IMG/VR virus record: IMGVR_UViG_3300044713_000107
Coordinates: 16,847-80,846 of that record
From: a virus
Direction: 5' to 3' (one strand)
Length of the DNA: 64,000 bases
Numbering within the stretch: position 1 is the first letter of the stretch; each line of letters begins with the position of its first letter. The position numbers and the translations under genes were made by a program. Below the pieces are notes generated by a model, which did no database searches, was not told the DNA's origin, and was given only the letters and a program-made list of their open reading frames with translations. This document shows positions 32,170-39,923 of the stretch, piece by piece.

Positions 32170-32592
32170 TCAGACGAAGCACGCGAACCCGAACGTCTGG
32201 TCGACGCCGGTCTCGTCCAGCACCTCGATGTCCGTCGCGGCGTCGCGGTCCGCGAGACGCATCACCACCCGGCCGACACGCTCGACACCCGCGGCAGTCA
32301 GCACGCGCTCCTTGACGCCCTCGGCGGTGCGGTACCGCAGCGTGAACACGGGCTCCGGCGTCCAGTCCCGCCCGTACGCGGTCAGCTCGACGTAGGCGTT
32401 CCGGTTCCGGTCGTGGCCAGTGGAGAGGAGGCCCATGCGGGCGGCACGACCGACAGCGGCGGGGATGTGGTTCTGGGCGTCGCCCATGCCCCAGCCGAGC
32501 GCGGCCACGTCGGTGCGGAGGTAGGTGCTGGACTGCAGGCGGCGCATGACGTCGGCGACGGTCGCGGTACGGAGAGCGGCGGTGGTGAGCAT
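32170..32592 (-). CDS. Winged-helix-like hypothetical protein
   Basis: A 140-residue protein from ATG 32592. The N-terminal half (VADVMRRLQSSTYLRTDVAALGWGMGDAQNHIPAAVGRAARMGLLST) has a wHTH look; the C-terminal half is beta-rich. A DNA-binding role is possible; no family is recognised. Confidence 0.55.
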   Translation of the reverse strand: MLTTAALRTATVADVMRRLQSSTYLRTDVAALGWGMGDAQNHIPAAVGRAARMGLLSTGHDRNRNAYVELTAYGRDWTPEPVFTLRYRTAEGVKERVLTAAGVERVGRVVMRLADRDAATDIEVLDETGVDQTFGFACFV

Positions 32593-32649
32593 CGGGGCCT
32601 CTTTCGGACTGGCGGTACGCGGACGGGCGGCGGGTGCGGCGAAGTCGGT

Positions 32650-33057
32650 CTATGCGACCTCCGCGAGGACATGGACGGGGACGAGGTGCGCGGTCCGGCT
32701 GTAGCTGCGGAGGCCGGACTCGATGGCCGGGTCGCCGGGCACGTACACGTGGGCGTGGATCCATCGGCCGGTGGTGCGGTGGCGGACCCAGGCCTTGAGC
32801 GGGTTGCGGTGGTTGGTGAGCCGGTAGGCGGTGGCGATGTGGCGGCCGGCCCAGGAGTGGTAGCCGTCCTTGAACTCCGGCTCCACGCCGTAGCCGTCGA
32901 GGATCGTGTTGACGGTGACGAGCTGCCCGAGGTCGAGCATCTGCTGGACCTGGGTGCCGTCGAGGAGGCGGAAGAGGAGGTCGGTGGGGAGCTGCATGAC
33001 GCGGCCGAGGATCGCGGTGACCTGGCGGGTGATCGAGCGGCGGGCGGTGGCGTTCAC
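32650..33057 (-). CDS. Hypothetical protein divergent from an HTH regulator
   Basis: A 135-residue protein starting at GTG 33057 behind AGGGGAG. It has helical N-terminal (TRQVTAILGRVMQLPTDLLF) and Trp-rich middle (WAGRHIATAYRLTNHRNPLKAW) parts. As first gene of the minus array it is directly exposed to the three operators at 33113-33201. Function is unknown. Confidence 0.6.
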   Translation of the reverse strand: MNATARRSITRQVTAILGRVMQLPTDLLFRLLDGTQVQQMLDLGQLVTVNTILDGYGVEPEFKDGYHSWAGRHIATAYRLTNHRNPLKAWVRHRTTGRWIHAHVYVPGDPAIESGLRSYSRTAHLVPVHVLAEVA

Positions 33058-33112
33058 GGTGGCTCCCCTGGTGCAGTGGGCCGCTGTGCGCTTCCCTCTG
33101 CTCCAATTATGT

Positions 33113-33201
33113 AGCCCTACGCGTAGCGCTGTCCATAGGTGTGGTGTAGCAATATTGAGAGCCCTACATGTAGCGCTCCGATGCGCCCTATCCGTAGTAC
33201 T
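33113..33201. promoter_or_regulatory. Three copies of an 18-bp operator in a divergent promoter
   Basis: AGCCCTACGCGTAGCGCT (33113-33130) and AGCCCTACATGTAGCGCT (33160-33177) differ at two central bases. CGCCCTATCCGTAGTACT (33184-33201) is a weaker copy. Each has CTAC/GTAG half sites. The minus promoter has TACATAAT-like sequence at about 33105-33112, abutting the first copy. Confidence 0.75.
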
Positions 33202-33216
33202 CCAACCCGTGAGACC

Positions 33217-33738
33217 ATGACGACCATGACCAAGACCTGGAAGCCCGACGACGAAACCGCAGAGATCTTCGCCACCTACAGGGACGCCATCGAAACCGAA
33301 CGCCGACTCAAGCCCGACGTGCGGGAACGCGCCGAAGCCGCCCTCAAAGCCGGAGCCACCGGAACCCAGCTCTCCCGCCTCACCGGCATGACACCCGAGG
33401 TCTTCCGACGCATGGCCCGCGACCTCGAACTCCCCGTCGACCCGCGCTACGCCGAACGCGCCGCAGCCAGCCGCCGAAAGCCCCGAACCGACGCCGCGAA
33501 AGCCACCGCGACCGAACCCCGCGAGCGCCCGTCCCCGCAGCCGGACGCGGAGCAGCCCAACCCCGTCCCGCAGCTGACTGATCGACAGGCCGCCGAGCTG
33601 GCCACGCGCGCCTACCCCAAGGCCGACCCGCGCCAGTACGAACTGCTGGCCAACGCTTCCGCCAACGGAGACCGCGCCGTCATCCGGGCCGCACTCGACA
33701 TGGGCCTGCTCGACGCAACGGACCTGCTCATCACCTGA
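33217..33738 (+). CDS. HTH regulator of the minus array
   Basis: A 173-residue protein from ATG 33217 (ATG 33226 also possible). Residues about 30-70 (ERAEAALKAGATGTQLSRLTGMTPEVFRRMARDLEL) form an HTH, followed by a basic/Pro-rich linker and a C-terminal helical domain (YELLANASANGDRAVIRAALD). It is divergent from the long minus array across three copies of an 18-bp site and is likely an autoregulated repressor. Confidence 0.7.
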   Translation: MTTMTKTWKPDDETAEIFATYRDAIETERRLKPDVRERAEAALKAGATGTQLSRLTGMTPEVFRRMARDLELPVDPRYAERAAASRRKPRTDAAKATATEPRERPSPQPDAEQPNPVPQLTDRQAAELATRAYPKADPRQYELLANASANGDRAVIRAALDMGLLDATDLLIT

Positions 33739-33897
33739 GCCGCCCCGCCCCGCTGCCGCCGGCCCTGCCTGCCGCGCGGCATTTCGTGCTGCCCAGAACG
33801 CGCGAGCTGACGACAGAACGTTCCCGTACTGACGCCCTGTGACCTGCCCCACAGCCGAATCCTTGCCGCGCACCGAAACGCTGAGCACGCTGGGCGC
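33739..33897. other. Intergenic region, nothing recognised
   Basis: A GC-rich CGCCCCGCCCCGCTGCC tract follows the regulator stop, then sequence with no clear repeat, promoter or gene. Confidence 0.4.
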
Positions 33898-34125
33898 ATG
33901 GACCAAATCCCACGCCAACACCCCGTCGAAATCAGCGTGTTCAACCCCTGCGACCGCATGCGGCAAGTCCGCATCGCCCGCCCCGGCCACACGCCCCTGT
34001 GGGTCCAATGCCAGTCGCAGGCCGAGCTTGAGTCTGCGATCAACACGCACCGCCCCGGCATCGACCACACCGACCCCGAACAGGTCCACTGGATCGACCA
34101 CCCCGGCGAATGGTCCGGCATCTGA
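33898..34125 (+). CDS. Small hypothetical protein
   Basis: A 75-residue protein from ATG 33898. It is polar with a hydrophobic centre (VRIARPGHTPLWVQCQSQAELESAI), beta then helix. It is convergent with the SLOG gene. No family is recognised. Confidence 0.5.
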   Translation: MDQIPRQHPVEISVFNPCDRMRQVRIARPGHTPLWVQCQSQAELESAINTHRPGIDHTDPEQVHWIDHPGEWSGI

Positions 34126-34130
34126 CCCGC

Positions 34131-34637
34131 TCACCGGGCCACCTGCTGGGTGGTGAAGTTCCGGTACGGCAACCCCGCAGCCTTGATGCGCCGCCAGCAG
34201 TCGTGCGTGCCCCGATTCCGCTGCTGCCCGCCGACCTCCGGAACGAGGAACACCAGCGCCAGCACACCACCCGGCACGGCCTGCGCGGTGACGTGCTCGA
34301 CCATGCGCTGGTTACGGCGCGCACCCTCCGCCGGGCAGTACGTGCCGCCACCGCGCTGCGGACGCCGATGGTCTTTCGCGCACTCGGCGGTGCAGTTGCC
34401 CGCCCAGTCCGCGCGGAAGATCCGCCAGTTGACGCCACGCGCCTGCCGCCGTTCAGCCCACTCCTGCGCCAGCAGGTCCGCGCCGCGCGCGCCGCCGTGG
34501 ACGACGACGAGGTCGTTGAAGCCGCGGCCCATCGCTTCCGTCCACGCGTGGTCGAGAGCGTTCCGGAGCAGGCGGTGGTCGTTGAACTGGCGGCTGCCGG
34601 TGACGAGCAGCAGCGCCGGCTGCTCGCGGGCCGTCAC
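34131..34637 (-). CDS. YspA/cpYpsA-related SLOG-family protein
   Basis: A 168-residue protein starting at GTG 34637 in a GTGA overlap. LLLVTGSRQFNDHRLLRNALD and DLVVVHGGARGADLLAQEWAE are the Rossmann-like nucleotide-binding motifs of the DUF2493/SLOG family. The C-terminal part has additional His/Cys residues. SLOG proteins are thought to bind nucleotide signals, and several sit in phage or defence loci. The ligand is unknown. Confidence 0.85.
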   Translation of the reverse strand: MTAREQPALLLVTGSRQFNDHRLLRNALDHAWTEAMGRGFNDLVVVHGGARGADLLAQEWAERRQARGVNWRIFRADWAGNCTAECAKDHRRPQRGGGTYCPAEGARRNQRMVEHVTAQAVPGGVLALVFLVPEVGGQQRNRGTHDCWRRIKAAGLPYRNFTTQQVAR

Positions 34638-34924
34638 GCTGCCGCCTCCGGCTCGTCGTTGCGGCCGAAGCGGTAGTCCGTGCCGGGCTTCTGCCAGCAC
34701 ACGCCCCACGGCTGCTCGACGGGTACGAGCTTTGCCTTGCTCGGGTGGACGCAGTGCCGGTCGATGCCGGGCTTGCCGCGGCGGTGCATCTCGGCGGCCG
34801 AGTCGGAGTTGAACGTCTCGTGGCAGACGGGGCAGTGGGCGCGGCGGAGTCCGGTCCAGGTTTTGCCGCACTCGCCGTGGGTGATCGCGCCCCGAAGCGT
34901 CACGGGAGTCTCGGTGTTGTTCAT
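34634..34924 (-). CDS. FDXHR-type putative zinc-binding protein
   Basis: A 96-residue protein from ATG 34924. It has GECGKTWTGLRRAHCPVCHETFNSDSAAEMHRRGKP and a following Cys/His, matching the FDxHR zinc-binding proteins common in actinophages. It is coupled to the SLOG gene. Function is unknown. Confidence 0.7.
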   Translation of the reverse strand: MNNTETPVTLRGAITHGECGKTWTGLRRAHCPVCHETFNSDSAAEMHRRGKPGIDRHCVHPSKAKLVPVEQPWGVCWQKPGTDYRFGRNDEPEAAA

Positions 34925-34971
34925 AAGTGCCTCGATTCGCTGTCGTAGTCGTGCTCAGATCGATCGGGGGG

Positions 34972-34992
34972 CCTCCGCTGTAGCGGCGGAGG
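34972..34992 (-). terminator. 7-bp hairpin
   Basis: CCTCCGC at 34972-34978 pairs with GCGGAGG at 34986-34992, between the stop at 35019 and the start at 34924. Confidence 0.5.
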
Positions 34993-35018
34993 AACGGGGG
35001 TCTCGTGCGTGGCGCTGG

Positions 35019-35261
35019 CTACGACTGCGAGGGCGGCGTCTTCGGCAGGACGCCGGTCCTCGCCGACGGCCGCCTGGGGCGCTTCCTGCCACCAGGCGGA
35101 GGCGGCGGCGGATCAACCGGACGCGCCTCAGCCGCCGCCATCGCCGCCAACTTCGCGATCCGCCCCAACAGCAACGGCGTGACCGGCCAACGCTCCTGCT
35201 CCGCGTGCTGCATGAGGCGGCGTCGGATCCGCCACTCGACGGCGGAGATCGTCACGGACAT
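35019..35261 (-). CDS. Small basic protein
   Basis: An 80-residue protein from ATG 35261. The N-terminal half is helical (AVEWRIRRRLMQHAEQERWPVTPLLLGRIAKLAA), the rest Pro/Arg-rich. No family is recognised. Confidence 0.5.
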   Translation of the reverse strand: MSVTISAVEWRIRRRLMQHAEQERWPVTPLLLGRIAKLAAMAAAEARPVDPPPPPPGGRKRPRRPSARTGVLPKTPPSQS

Positions 35262-35358
35262 GCGGTCCTCCTGGGGGTGCGGCGGCGTTCCTGTGGGCGG
35301 CGAATGAGACGGGGTGTCAACAAGCGGCTGGCTGCGGATCGGCCCGGCTGGCGGCTGG

Positions 35359-35976
35359 TCAGCTGGCTTCCGGTCGCGCGGCGTAGGCCTCTTTCCGCGA
35401 CGGGTGTGTGTCCTGCAGGACCCGATGCCGGGTGGGCGTGCGGCACGGGTTGCCTGCGTAGGCCCGGCAGTAGGGGCAGTCGACGGCGATGTCCGGGTGT
35501 GCGAGCTTCATCGCACCCCAGCCGGTCAGGGATTCAGCGAGCTGCAACCGGATGTGGTCCGGCATGTACTGGCGCTTCTCGGGCTTGATGACGTTGCGTT
35601 CGATGCCTGCGGTGAGTTCTTTGACGTCGTAGACCGGGGCTCGGCCTGTGACGACGGCGCTGCGCTCGGCGTGCAGCTGGCGTCGGTAGTCCTTCTCGTC
35701 GTCGGGGTCGGCACGCGGTGGTGTCTCGACGTGGCGTTCGAGGCGGCGCCTCGTCTCGGCTTTCCACTTCGCGGCTATGTCCGCGGGCAGGACGGGGAAC
35801 GGCGAGGTGGCGTAGTGCTGGCCGACGGCGTCGAGGGCGAACTGCAGCGGGACGTCCTTGAGGACGGTGGCCCACATGGCGACTTGGCCGCGTTGCTCGG
35901 CGGGGTCTTCACGGAGGACGCGGGGGTCGGCGTAGCTGATCTGCTTGAGGAGTTCGGGGACGTCTTGGAGGTTCAT
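35359..35976 (-). CDS. Replication-module protein with zinc-finger C-terminus
   Basis: A 205-residue protein from ATG 35976, overlapping the initiator-like gene. The N-terminal about 75 residues (PELLKQISYADPRVLREDPAEQRGQVAMWATVLKDVP) are helical in the manner of helicase-loader-type proteins. DCPYCRAYAGNPCRTPTRHRV at the C-terminus is a zinc finger seen in actinophage replication proteins. A helicase-loader role is inferred from its pairing with the upstream gene. Confidence 0.65.
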   Translation of the reverse strand: MNLQDVPELLKQISYADPRVLREDPAEQRGQVAMWATVLKDVPLQFALDAVGQHYATSPFPVLPADIAAKWKAETRRRLERHVETPPRADPDDEKDYRRQLHAERSAVVTGRAPVYDVKELTAGIERNVIKPEKRQYMPDHIRLQLAESLTGWGAMKLAHPDIAVDCPYCRAYAGNPCRTPTRHRVLQDTHPSRKEAYAARPEAS

Positions 35977-36848
35977 GCGGTTTCCCCGCTTTCGATGGCT
36001 TGGGCGGCGATTTCGGCGGCGATGGCGTCGTAGCCGGAGCGGGCGGCGTTGCGGGCGGCGGCCTTGGGGTCGGCGGCGTGGATGGGCACGACTGCGGCGC
36101 CGGGCTGTGGGGGCGCGGGCCTGCGGGTGCGGTGCCAGGTGTCGTAGAAGAGCCGGCTGCTGACGGCGGGGCCTTTGAGGGTCTGCATGACGCTGATGGC
36201 GAGGCTGACCATGAGCGGGACGCCGAGGCGTTTGATGTCGTTGTGGAGCCGGAACGCGTCGTCGCCTTTGAAGCTCCAGGGCACGTTGATGCCTGCGGCG
36301 CTGATGGCGTCGGCGAGTTCGATGCACCAGATGGGGAAGTCGTCGTCGGGGTCGCGGCGGGCGATCTCGCGGGAGGTCGCGGGCGCGCGCGTTGATGATT
36401 GGTTCCCTGACGGTTCCTCTGATGGTTCTAGTGATGATTCGGGTGAACTTTGGACGGGGTTTCGTGTCGCAAAGTTCGGGGTTTCGTGCTCAAAGTTCGG
36501 GGTTTCTGTCGCAGAGTTCGGGGTTTCTCGCTCCGTTACCCCGTCAGATGTGCGGGGTTTCTGGGCGGATACCCCGTCGATCTGACGGGGTTTCGGGATG
36601 ATCTGATACCGGTTCCGGCGGTGTCGGCCGCCGCCGAGACCCACCGCCAGTTCGCCGATTTCGATCAGGTTGGCGATGCCCTTCTGGACCGCGCGCGGGG
36701 ACAACAGCGTCCGGTTGGCGATGTCCTCGATGGACGGCCACGCGAACCCGTTCTCGTCGGCCCGGTCCGCGATGGCGAGCATGACGAGTCGGGCTCCGTT
36801 ACGGGACTGGGAGTTCTCCCAGACCCAGTTCGTGACCTTGATGCTCAC
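35973..36848 (-). CDS. Second winged-helix initiator-like protein
   Basis: A 291-residue protein starting at GTG 36848. The N-terminal HTH_36 wHTH (SRNGARLVMLAIADRADENGFAWPSIEDIANRTLLSPRAVQKGIANLIEIGEL) is followed by a low-complexity linker repeating ETPNFxx and a helical C-terminal domain (about 180-240) like that of helicase loaders. The linker DNA carries six phased GGGGTTTC repeats. Architecture parallels the 14723 gene: wHTH, repeat-laden linker, helical domain. It is probably an alternative replication initiator for this element. Confidence 0.7.
   Translation of the reverse strand: MSIKVTNWVWENSQSRNGARLVMLAIADRADENGFAWPSIEDIANRTLLSPRAVQKGIANLIEIGELAVGLGGGRHRRNRYQIIPKPRQIDGVSAQKPRTSDGVTERETPNSATETPNFEHETPNFATRNPVQSSPESSLEPSEEPSGNQSSTRAPATSREIARRDPDDDFPIWCIELADAISAAGINVPWSFKGDDAFRLHNDIKRLGVPLMVSLAISVMQTLKGPAVSSRLFYDTWHRTRRPAPPQPGAAVVPIHAADPKAAARNAARSGYDAIAAEIAAQAIESGETA
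36456..36594. repeat. Second intragenic iteron array
   Basis: GGGGTTTC starts at 36456, 36478, 36499, 36520, 36554 and 36587: spacings 22, 21, 21, 34, 33, close to whole helical turns. Three copies share AAAGTTCGGGGTTTC or one change. ACCCCGTCAGAT at 36538-36549 is also inverted at 36580-36591. Together they look like an origin embedded in the linker codons. Confidence 0.65.
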
Positions 36849-36887
36849 GTAGGTCTTCTCTCGGAAGTGAGCGGACGGATGGAGGAT

Positions 36888-36913
36888 GCGGGGCGGCCGG
36901 CGGACCGCCCCGC
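36888..36913 (-). terminator. 9-bp hairpin between ParB-like and initiator-like genes
   Basis: GCGGGGCGG at 36888-36896 pairs with CCGCCCCGC at 36905-36913. Confidence 0.6.
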
Positions 36914-36921
36914 GGGTGGGG

Positions 36922-37764
36922 CTACTTGGGCTCGGGGAACGGCTCGGGCTTCGCGCCACCGGCGCGCCAGACGAGGATCTGGACGGTCTTGCCTTCGCGG
37001 AAGAGGTTCCAGGCCTTGATGACGAGGGCGTTTACGTGCGTCTCGTCGGGGCGTCCTTGCTGGTTGGCGAGGTTGGCCAGGGCGCGGCGCAGGGCGTAGA
37101 TGGGGTCTTCGCCGTCGAGGCCGACGCCGTCGCCGAGACGCGCGAAGAAGTACGCGCAGTCGCTCTTGTCGATGCTGTTGAACAGCCAGTGGCACAGCGC
37201 GGCGGTGCTGCCGTTGAGGGCGATCACGGAGCGGACGCGCTCGGCGATTTCGGCGGACCGGCGCAGCTCGGGGTGCTCGTTGAGGATTTCGAGGAGCTGC
37301 CGGTTGGTGACGGTGGCGTTGCCGCCCCGCTTGAGGTTCTTTCGGTAGCCCTGCTTCCACTTCGCGACGCGCAGGAGCGCGGCGGCGAGGATGACGACGT
37401 GGGCCTCGCCGCGGAGCTTGAGGACGTCGGCCATGGTGCGCTTGGCGCCGGTGTCCATGGTGTCCTGGGTGTGGTTCGGCAGGTCCCGGACGACGAGGAG
37501 GCGGATCGTGACGCCGGACTGCACGATCGCGGCGAGGCGGTGCTGGCCGTCGAGGAGGGTGCCGTCGGCGGCGAACTTGATGGACTGCCCGTCTTCGAGC
37601 CACGCGCCGGAGGCCATGTCGGTGGCGTAGCCGTTGACGACGCGCTCGCGGAGGTTGCGGTTGTGGGTGTTGCGCTGGAGCCATTCCTTGGCCATGGCGG
37701 GCGTGATCGCGGTGACTTCGTAGGTCGGGCCGTTGTCGAGGGTTCCCTGTACGGTGGTGCTCAT
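36922..37764 (-). CDS. ParB/sulfiredoxin-fold protein
   Basis: A 280-residue protein from ATG 37764. IKFAADGTLLDGQHRLAAIVQSGVTIRLLVVRDL contains the DGQHRL motif of ParB-like nuclease-fold proteins, common in actinophage early regions. The rest is helical (LILAAALLRVAKW, ALRRALANLANQQ). It could be a nuclease or a DNA-binding switch protein; residues around the motif are intact. It is cotranscribed with the next upstream gene. Confidence 0.7.
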   Translation of the reverse strand: MSTTVQGTLDNGPTYEVTAITPAMAKEWLQRNTHNRNLRERVVNGYATDMASGAWLEDGQSIKFAADGTLLDGQHRLAAIVQSGVTIRLLVVRDLPNHTQDTMDTGAKRTMADVLKLRGEAHVVILAAALLRVAKWKQGYRKNLKRGGNATVTNRQLLEILNEHPELRRSAEIAERVRSVIALNGSTAALCHWLFNSIDKSDCAYFFARLGDGVGLDGEDPIYALRRALANLANQQGRPDETHVNALVIKAWNLFREGKTVQILVWRAGGAKPEPFPEPK

Positions 37765-37767
37765 CTC

Positions 37768-38571
37768 TTACTGCTCCTTATTGAGGGTGTCGGCGACGTC
37801 GCGCAGGGCGTCGCTGGTCTTGTGGAGGCTCGCCGCCCACCAGCGGCGGGCCTCCTCGTTTGTGGTGGTGCCGAGGTCCATGGCTTGGATCAGGGCGGTG
37901 GTGTTCTCCAGTGCCGTGATGAGGTCGGGCATCTGGTGGTGGGTCTGGTCCCGGTTGCGGTTGAACCGGTCGTCTTCGCGGAGTCGGCCGAGGCGCTCGC
38001 TGGTCTTGGCGAGGTCGAGGGCGGCTTCGGCGAATGCTTCGGGGAGCGGCCGGCGCTTCGGCTTCGACGGCTCTGCCACAGGCTCGGGGGGCCGGATGGT
38101 GACGGTCGGCGTGATGGTCTCGGTGCCCGCCATCTCGACCAGGTCTGCGGGCTCGTCGTCCATGACCCAGTCCGCGCCGGCGAAGAGTTCCGCCTCGGTT
38201 GCCGCGGCTGGCCGACTGGCGGTGTACGACTTGCCGTCGGCTCCCGTGATCGAGGTAGGTGACTCAATTTGAGTCACGTCCTTGAGGACGGTGTTGTAGG
38301 CCGCCCCTGTGGCGGAGGCGATTGCGCGGACGCTGAGGCCGCTCTCGCGGAGGCTGGCGACGACTTCCTGTCGCTCCTCGCGGGGCAGCCGGAGGCGCGC
38401 GGCGCCGAACTCGGCGTTGCAGTAGTCGTCCCAGTTGCTGTAGCCGAGGGCGGCCCAGGCGCGGCTGGTGTACGCCTCCTGGATGAGGAGCCAGGTGCCT
38501 TCGACGGCGACCTTGATGCGGTCGGTGAGGGTCCGCGCCTGCTCCTTGTCGACGGTCACGATGTCGGTCAT
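37768..38571 (-). CDS. HTH protein of the ParB-like pair
   Basis: A 267-residue protein from ATG 38571. The N-terminus (DRIKVAVEGTWLLIQEAYTSRAWAALGYSNWDDYCNAEFG) and the HTH (VVASLRESGLSVRAIASATGAAYNTVLKDV) match a family of actinobacterial phage DNA-binding proteins sometimes called ParB-like. A disordered Pro-rich linker and a C-terminal helical domain follow. It ends three bases before the ParB-fold gene. Confidence 0.65.
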   Translation of the reverse strand: MTDIVTVDKEQARTLTDRIKVAVEGTWLLIQEAYTSRAWAALGYSNWDDYCNAEFGAARLRLPREERQEVVASLRESGLSVRAIASATGAAYNTVLKDVTQIESPTSITGADGKSYTASRPAAATEAELFAGADWVMDDEPADLVEMAGTETITPTVTIRPPEPVAEPSKPKRRPLPEAFAEAALDLAKTSERLGRLREDDRFNRNRDQTHHQMPDLITALENTTALIQAMDLGTTTNEEARRWWAASLHKTSDALRDVADTLNKEQ

Positions 38572-38744
38572 GCGGGTGGTCCTCCCTTCTGGTTGTTGTC
38601 GGTCTTGAGGTGGTGGCCTGGGAGGTGATCCGGGCATCTGGGGCCTGCGGGGAACGGGCTTGCCTTCTTGCCGCACCGGCCGGTTGGCAGGCCCCAGTTG
38701 CAGCCCGCGTTGAGGCGGTCGGGTGGTACGCCCGGCGCGGTCAC
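38568..38744 (-). CDS. Small protein with Cys motif
   Basis: A 58-residue protein starting at GTG 38744 in a GTGA overlap. NWGLPTGRCGKKASPFPAGPRCPDH is a short Cys/His motif recurring in Streptomyces phage proteins. Function is unknown. Confidence 0.5.
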   Translation of the reverse strand: MTAPGVPPDRLNAGCNWGLPTGRCGKKASPFPAGPRCPDHLPGHHLKTDNNQKGGPPA

Positions 38745-38962
38745 GGACTGGCCCCTATGCGGCGTTCGCGGGCGGCGAGTCCGGCGCGGATGCCGTAGGC
38801 GGTGTTCTCGTCGGTGGCGCGCGCGTCGTCGAGGCAGGCCCACACGACGGGGCAGCGGTGGCAGATGTTCTTCGCGGCCCGCTGGTCCTCTTTGTCGTCG
38901 GAGAACCACAGTTCGGGGTCGACGCCCCGGCATACGGCCTGTTCGCGCCAGTCGTCGTTCAT
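38741..38962 (-). CDS. WhiB-family Fe-S transcription factor (first copy)
   Basis: A 73-residue protein from ATG 38962. The four cluster ligands are Cys11, Cys34, Cys37 and Cys43, followed by the GIRAG beta-turn and a basic C-terminus (ARERR). WhiB proteins bind sigma-region 4 and control development or stress genes in actinobacteria. Phage copies can interfere with host WhiB2 and septation. Confidence 0.92.
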   Translation of the reverse strand: MNDDWREQAVCRGVDPELWFSDDKEDQRAAKNICHRCPVVWACLDDARATDENTAYGIRAGLAARERRIGASP

Positions 38963-39405
38963 GCGACGGCCTCCGCCTTGGCTTTGGCCCTGATGATGCG
39001 GCGGCGAATGTTGTGCGGCTCCTCGCCGAGGAGTTGGGCGATCTGCACGTAGTTGAGGCCGCGCCGGTGGAGGTCGAGGGCCTGCGTGAGCTGGTCTTCG
39101 GGGAGGACGAGGGGGGTCCACTGGTTGCGGGCGTTGGCGCGGATGCTGCCGCTCGCGGTGCCCGGGTTGGTGGGGCGCCCGTTCTCGTCCCAGGTGATGT
39201 AGGCGAGGGTGTCGTTGATGTCGGCGTCGGGGTTGACGAGGCCGGCGAGGACCACGATCAGGGCGGGGATCTCGACGTCGTCGAGCTGGCCGAGGACGTA
39301 GCGGATGTCCTGCTCGTTGCCGTCGCCGTGGACGATGCAGGCGAGTTGCGCGGCAACGGGGAGCATGCGTTCGGCGAGGTCGCCGCGCTGTTCGGCGGTC
39401 AGCAT
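38959..39405 (-). CDS. Hypothetical protein with C-terminal HTH-like segment
   Basis: A 148-residue protein from ATG 39405. The first half is a helical region (DIRYVLGQLDDVEIPALIVVLAGLVNPDADI). The C-terminus (TQALDLHRRGLNYVQIAQLLGEEPHNIRRRIIRAKA) is a sigma-like HTH. It may be a regulator; it is coupled to both neighbours. Confidence 0.6.
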   Translation of the reverse strand: MLTAEQRGDLAERMLPVAAQLACIVHGDGNEQDIRYVLGQLDDVEIPALIVVLAGLVNPDADINDTLAYITWDENGRPTNPGTASGSIRANARNQWTPLVLPEDQLTQALDLHRRGLNYVQIAQLLGEEPHNIRRRIIRAKAKAEAVA

Positions 39406-39923
39406 CACGCCACCGCCTTGGCGAGCTGGGGCCACTTCATCTTGTCGAGGGATGCGCGCTGGGCGGCGGGGAGCTCGAACTCGGCGTGCCCGAGCCAGTC
39501 GAGGCCGGCCCAGCGGAGCCAGGCGGCGTCGCACTGGTTGTCGTCGCCGAACTCGCGGTTGGCCCGCTTGAGTGCGGCGATGGCCATGGGGGTCTTGTCT
39601 CCGTTGCCCTTGCCGGTGGCGTACTTCTTCAACGTGGCGGGGACGACGAGCGCGTAGGGGATTCCGGCTTCAAGGAGGGCGGCGCGGGCGACGCCGTGGA
39701 CCATCCCGGTGATCCCGGCGGACTTGGCGTGTACGGGGAGGTCTTCGACGACGGCGAGGTCTGCGCCGGGCGCGAGGGCGTTGGCGAGGGTGTGGGCGAT
39801 GTGGAGGAGTCGGGCGTCGCCATCCTTGGCATTGGTTTTGATGGTGTGCGTCGTGCCGTCGGGGAGGCAGATCCCGGTGGCGGTGAGGCTGAGGTCGAGG
39901 CCGATGACGCGGGGCGTGTTCAT
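39405..39923 (-). CDS. RuvC-like Holliday-junction resolvase
   Basis: A 172-residue protein from ATG 39923. The RNase H fold begins VIGLDLSLTATGICL with Asp10. LAVVEDLPVHAKSAGITGMVHGVARAAL has the second acidic residue and the RuvC-like helix. DKTPMAIAALKRANREFGDDNQCDAAWL gives the final Asp pair. It cleaves branched recombination or replication intermediates before packaging. Confidence 0.85.
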   Translation of the reverse strand: MNTPRVIGLDLSLTATGICLPDGTTHTIKTNAKDGDARLLHIAHTLANALAPGADLAVVEDLPVHAKSAGITGMVHGVARAALLEAGIPYALVVPATLKKYATGKGNGDKTPMAIAALKRANREFGDDNQCDAAWLRWAGLDWLGHAEFELPAAQRASLDKMKWPQLAKAVA

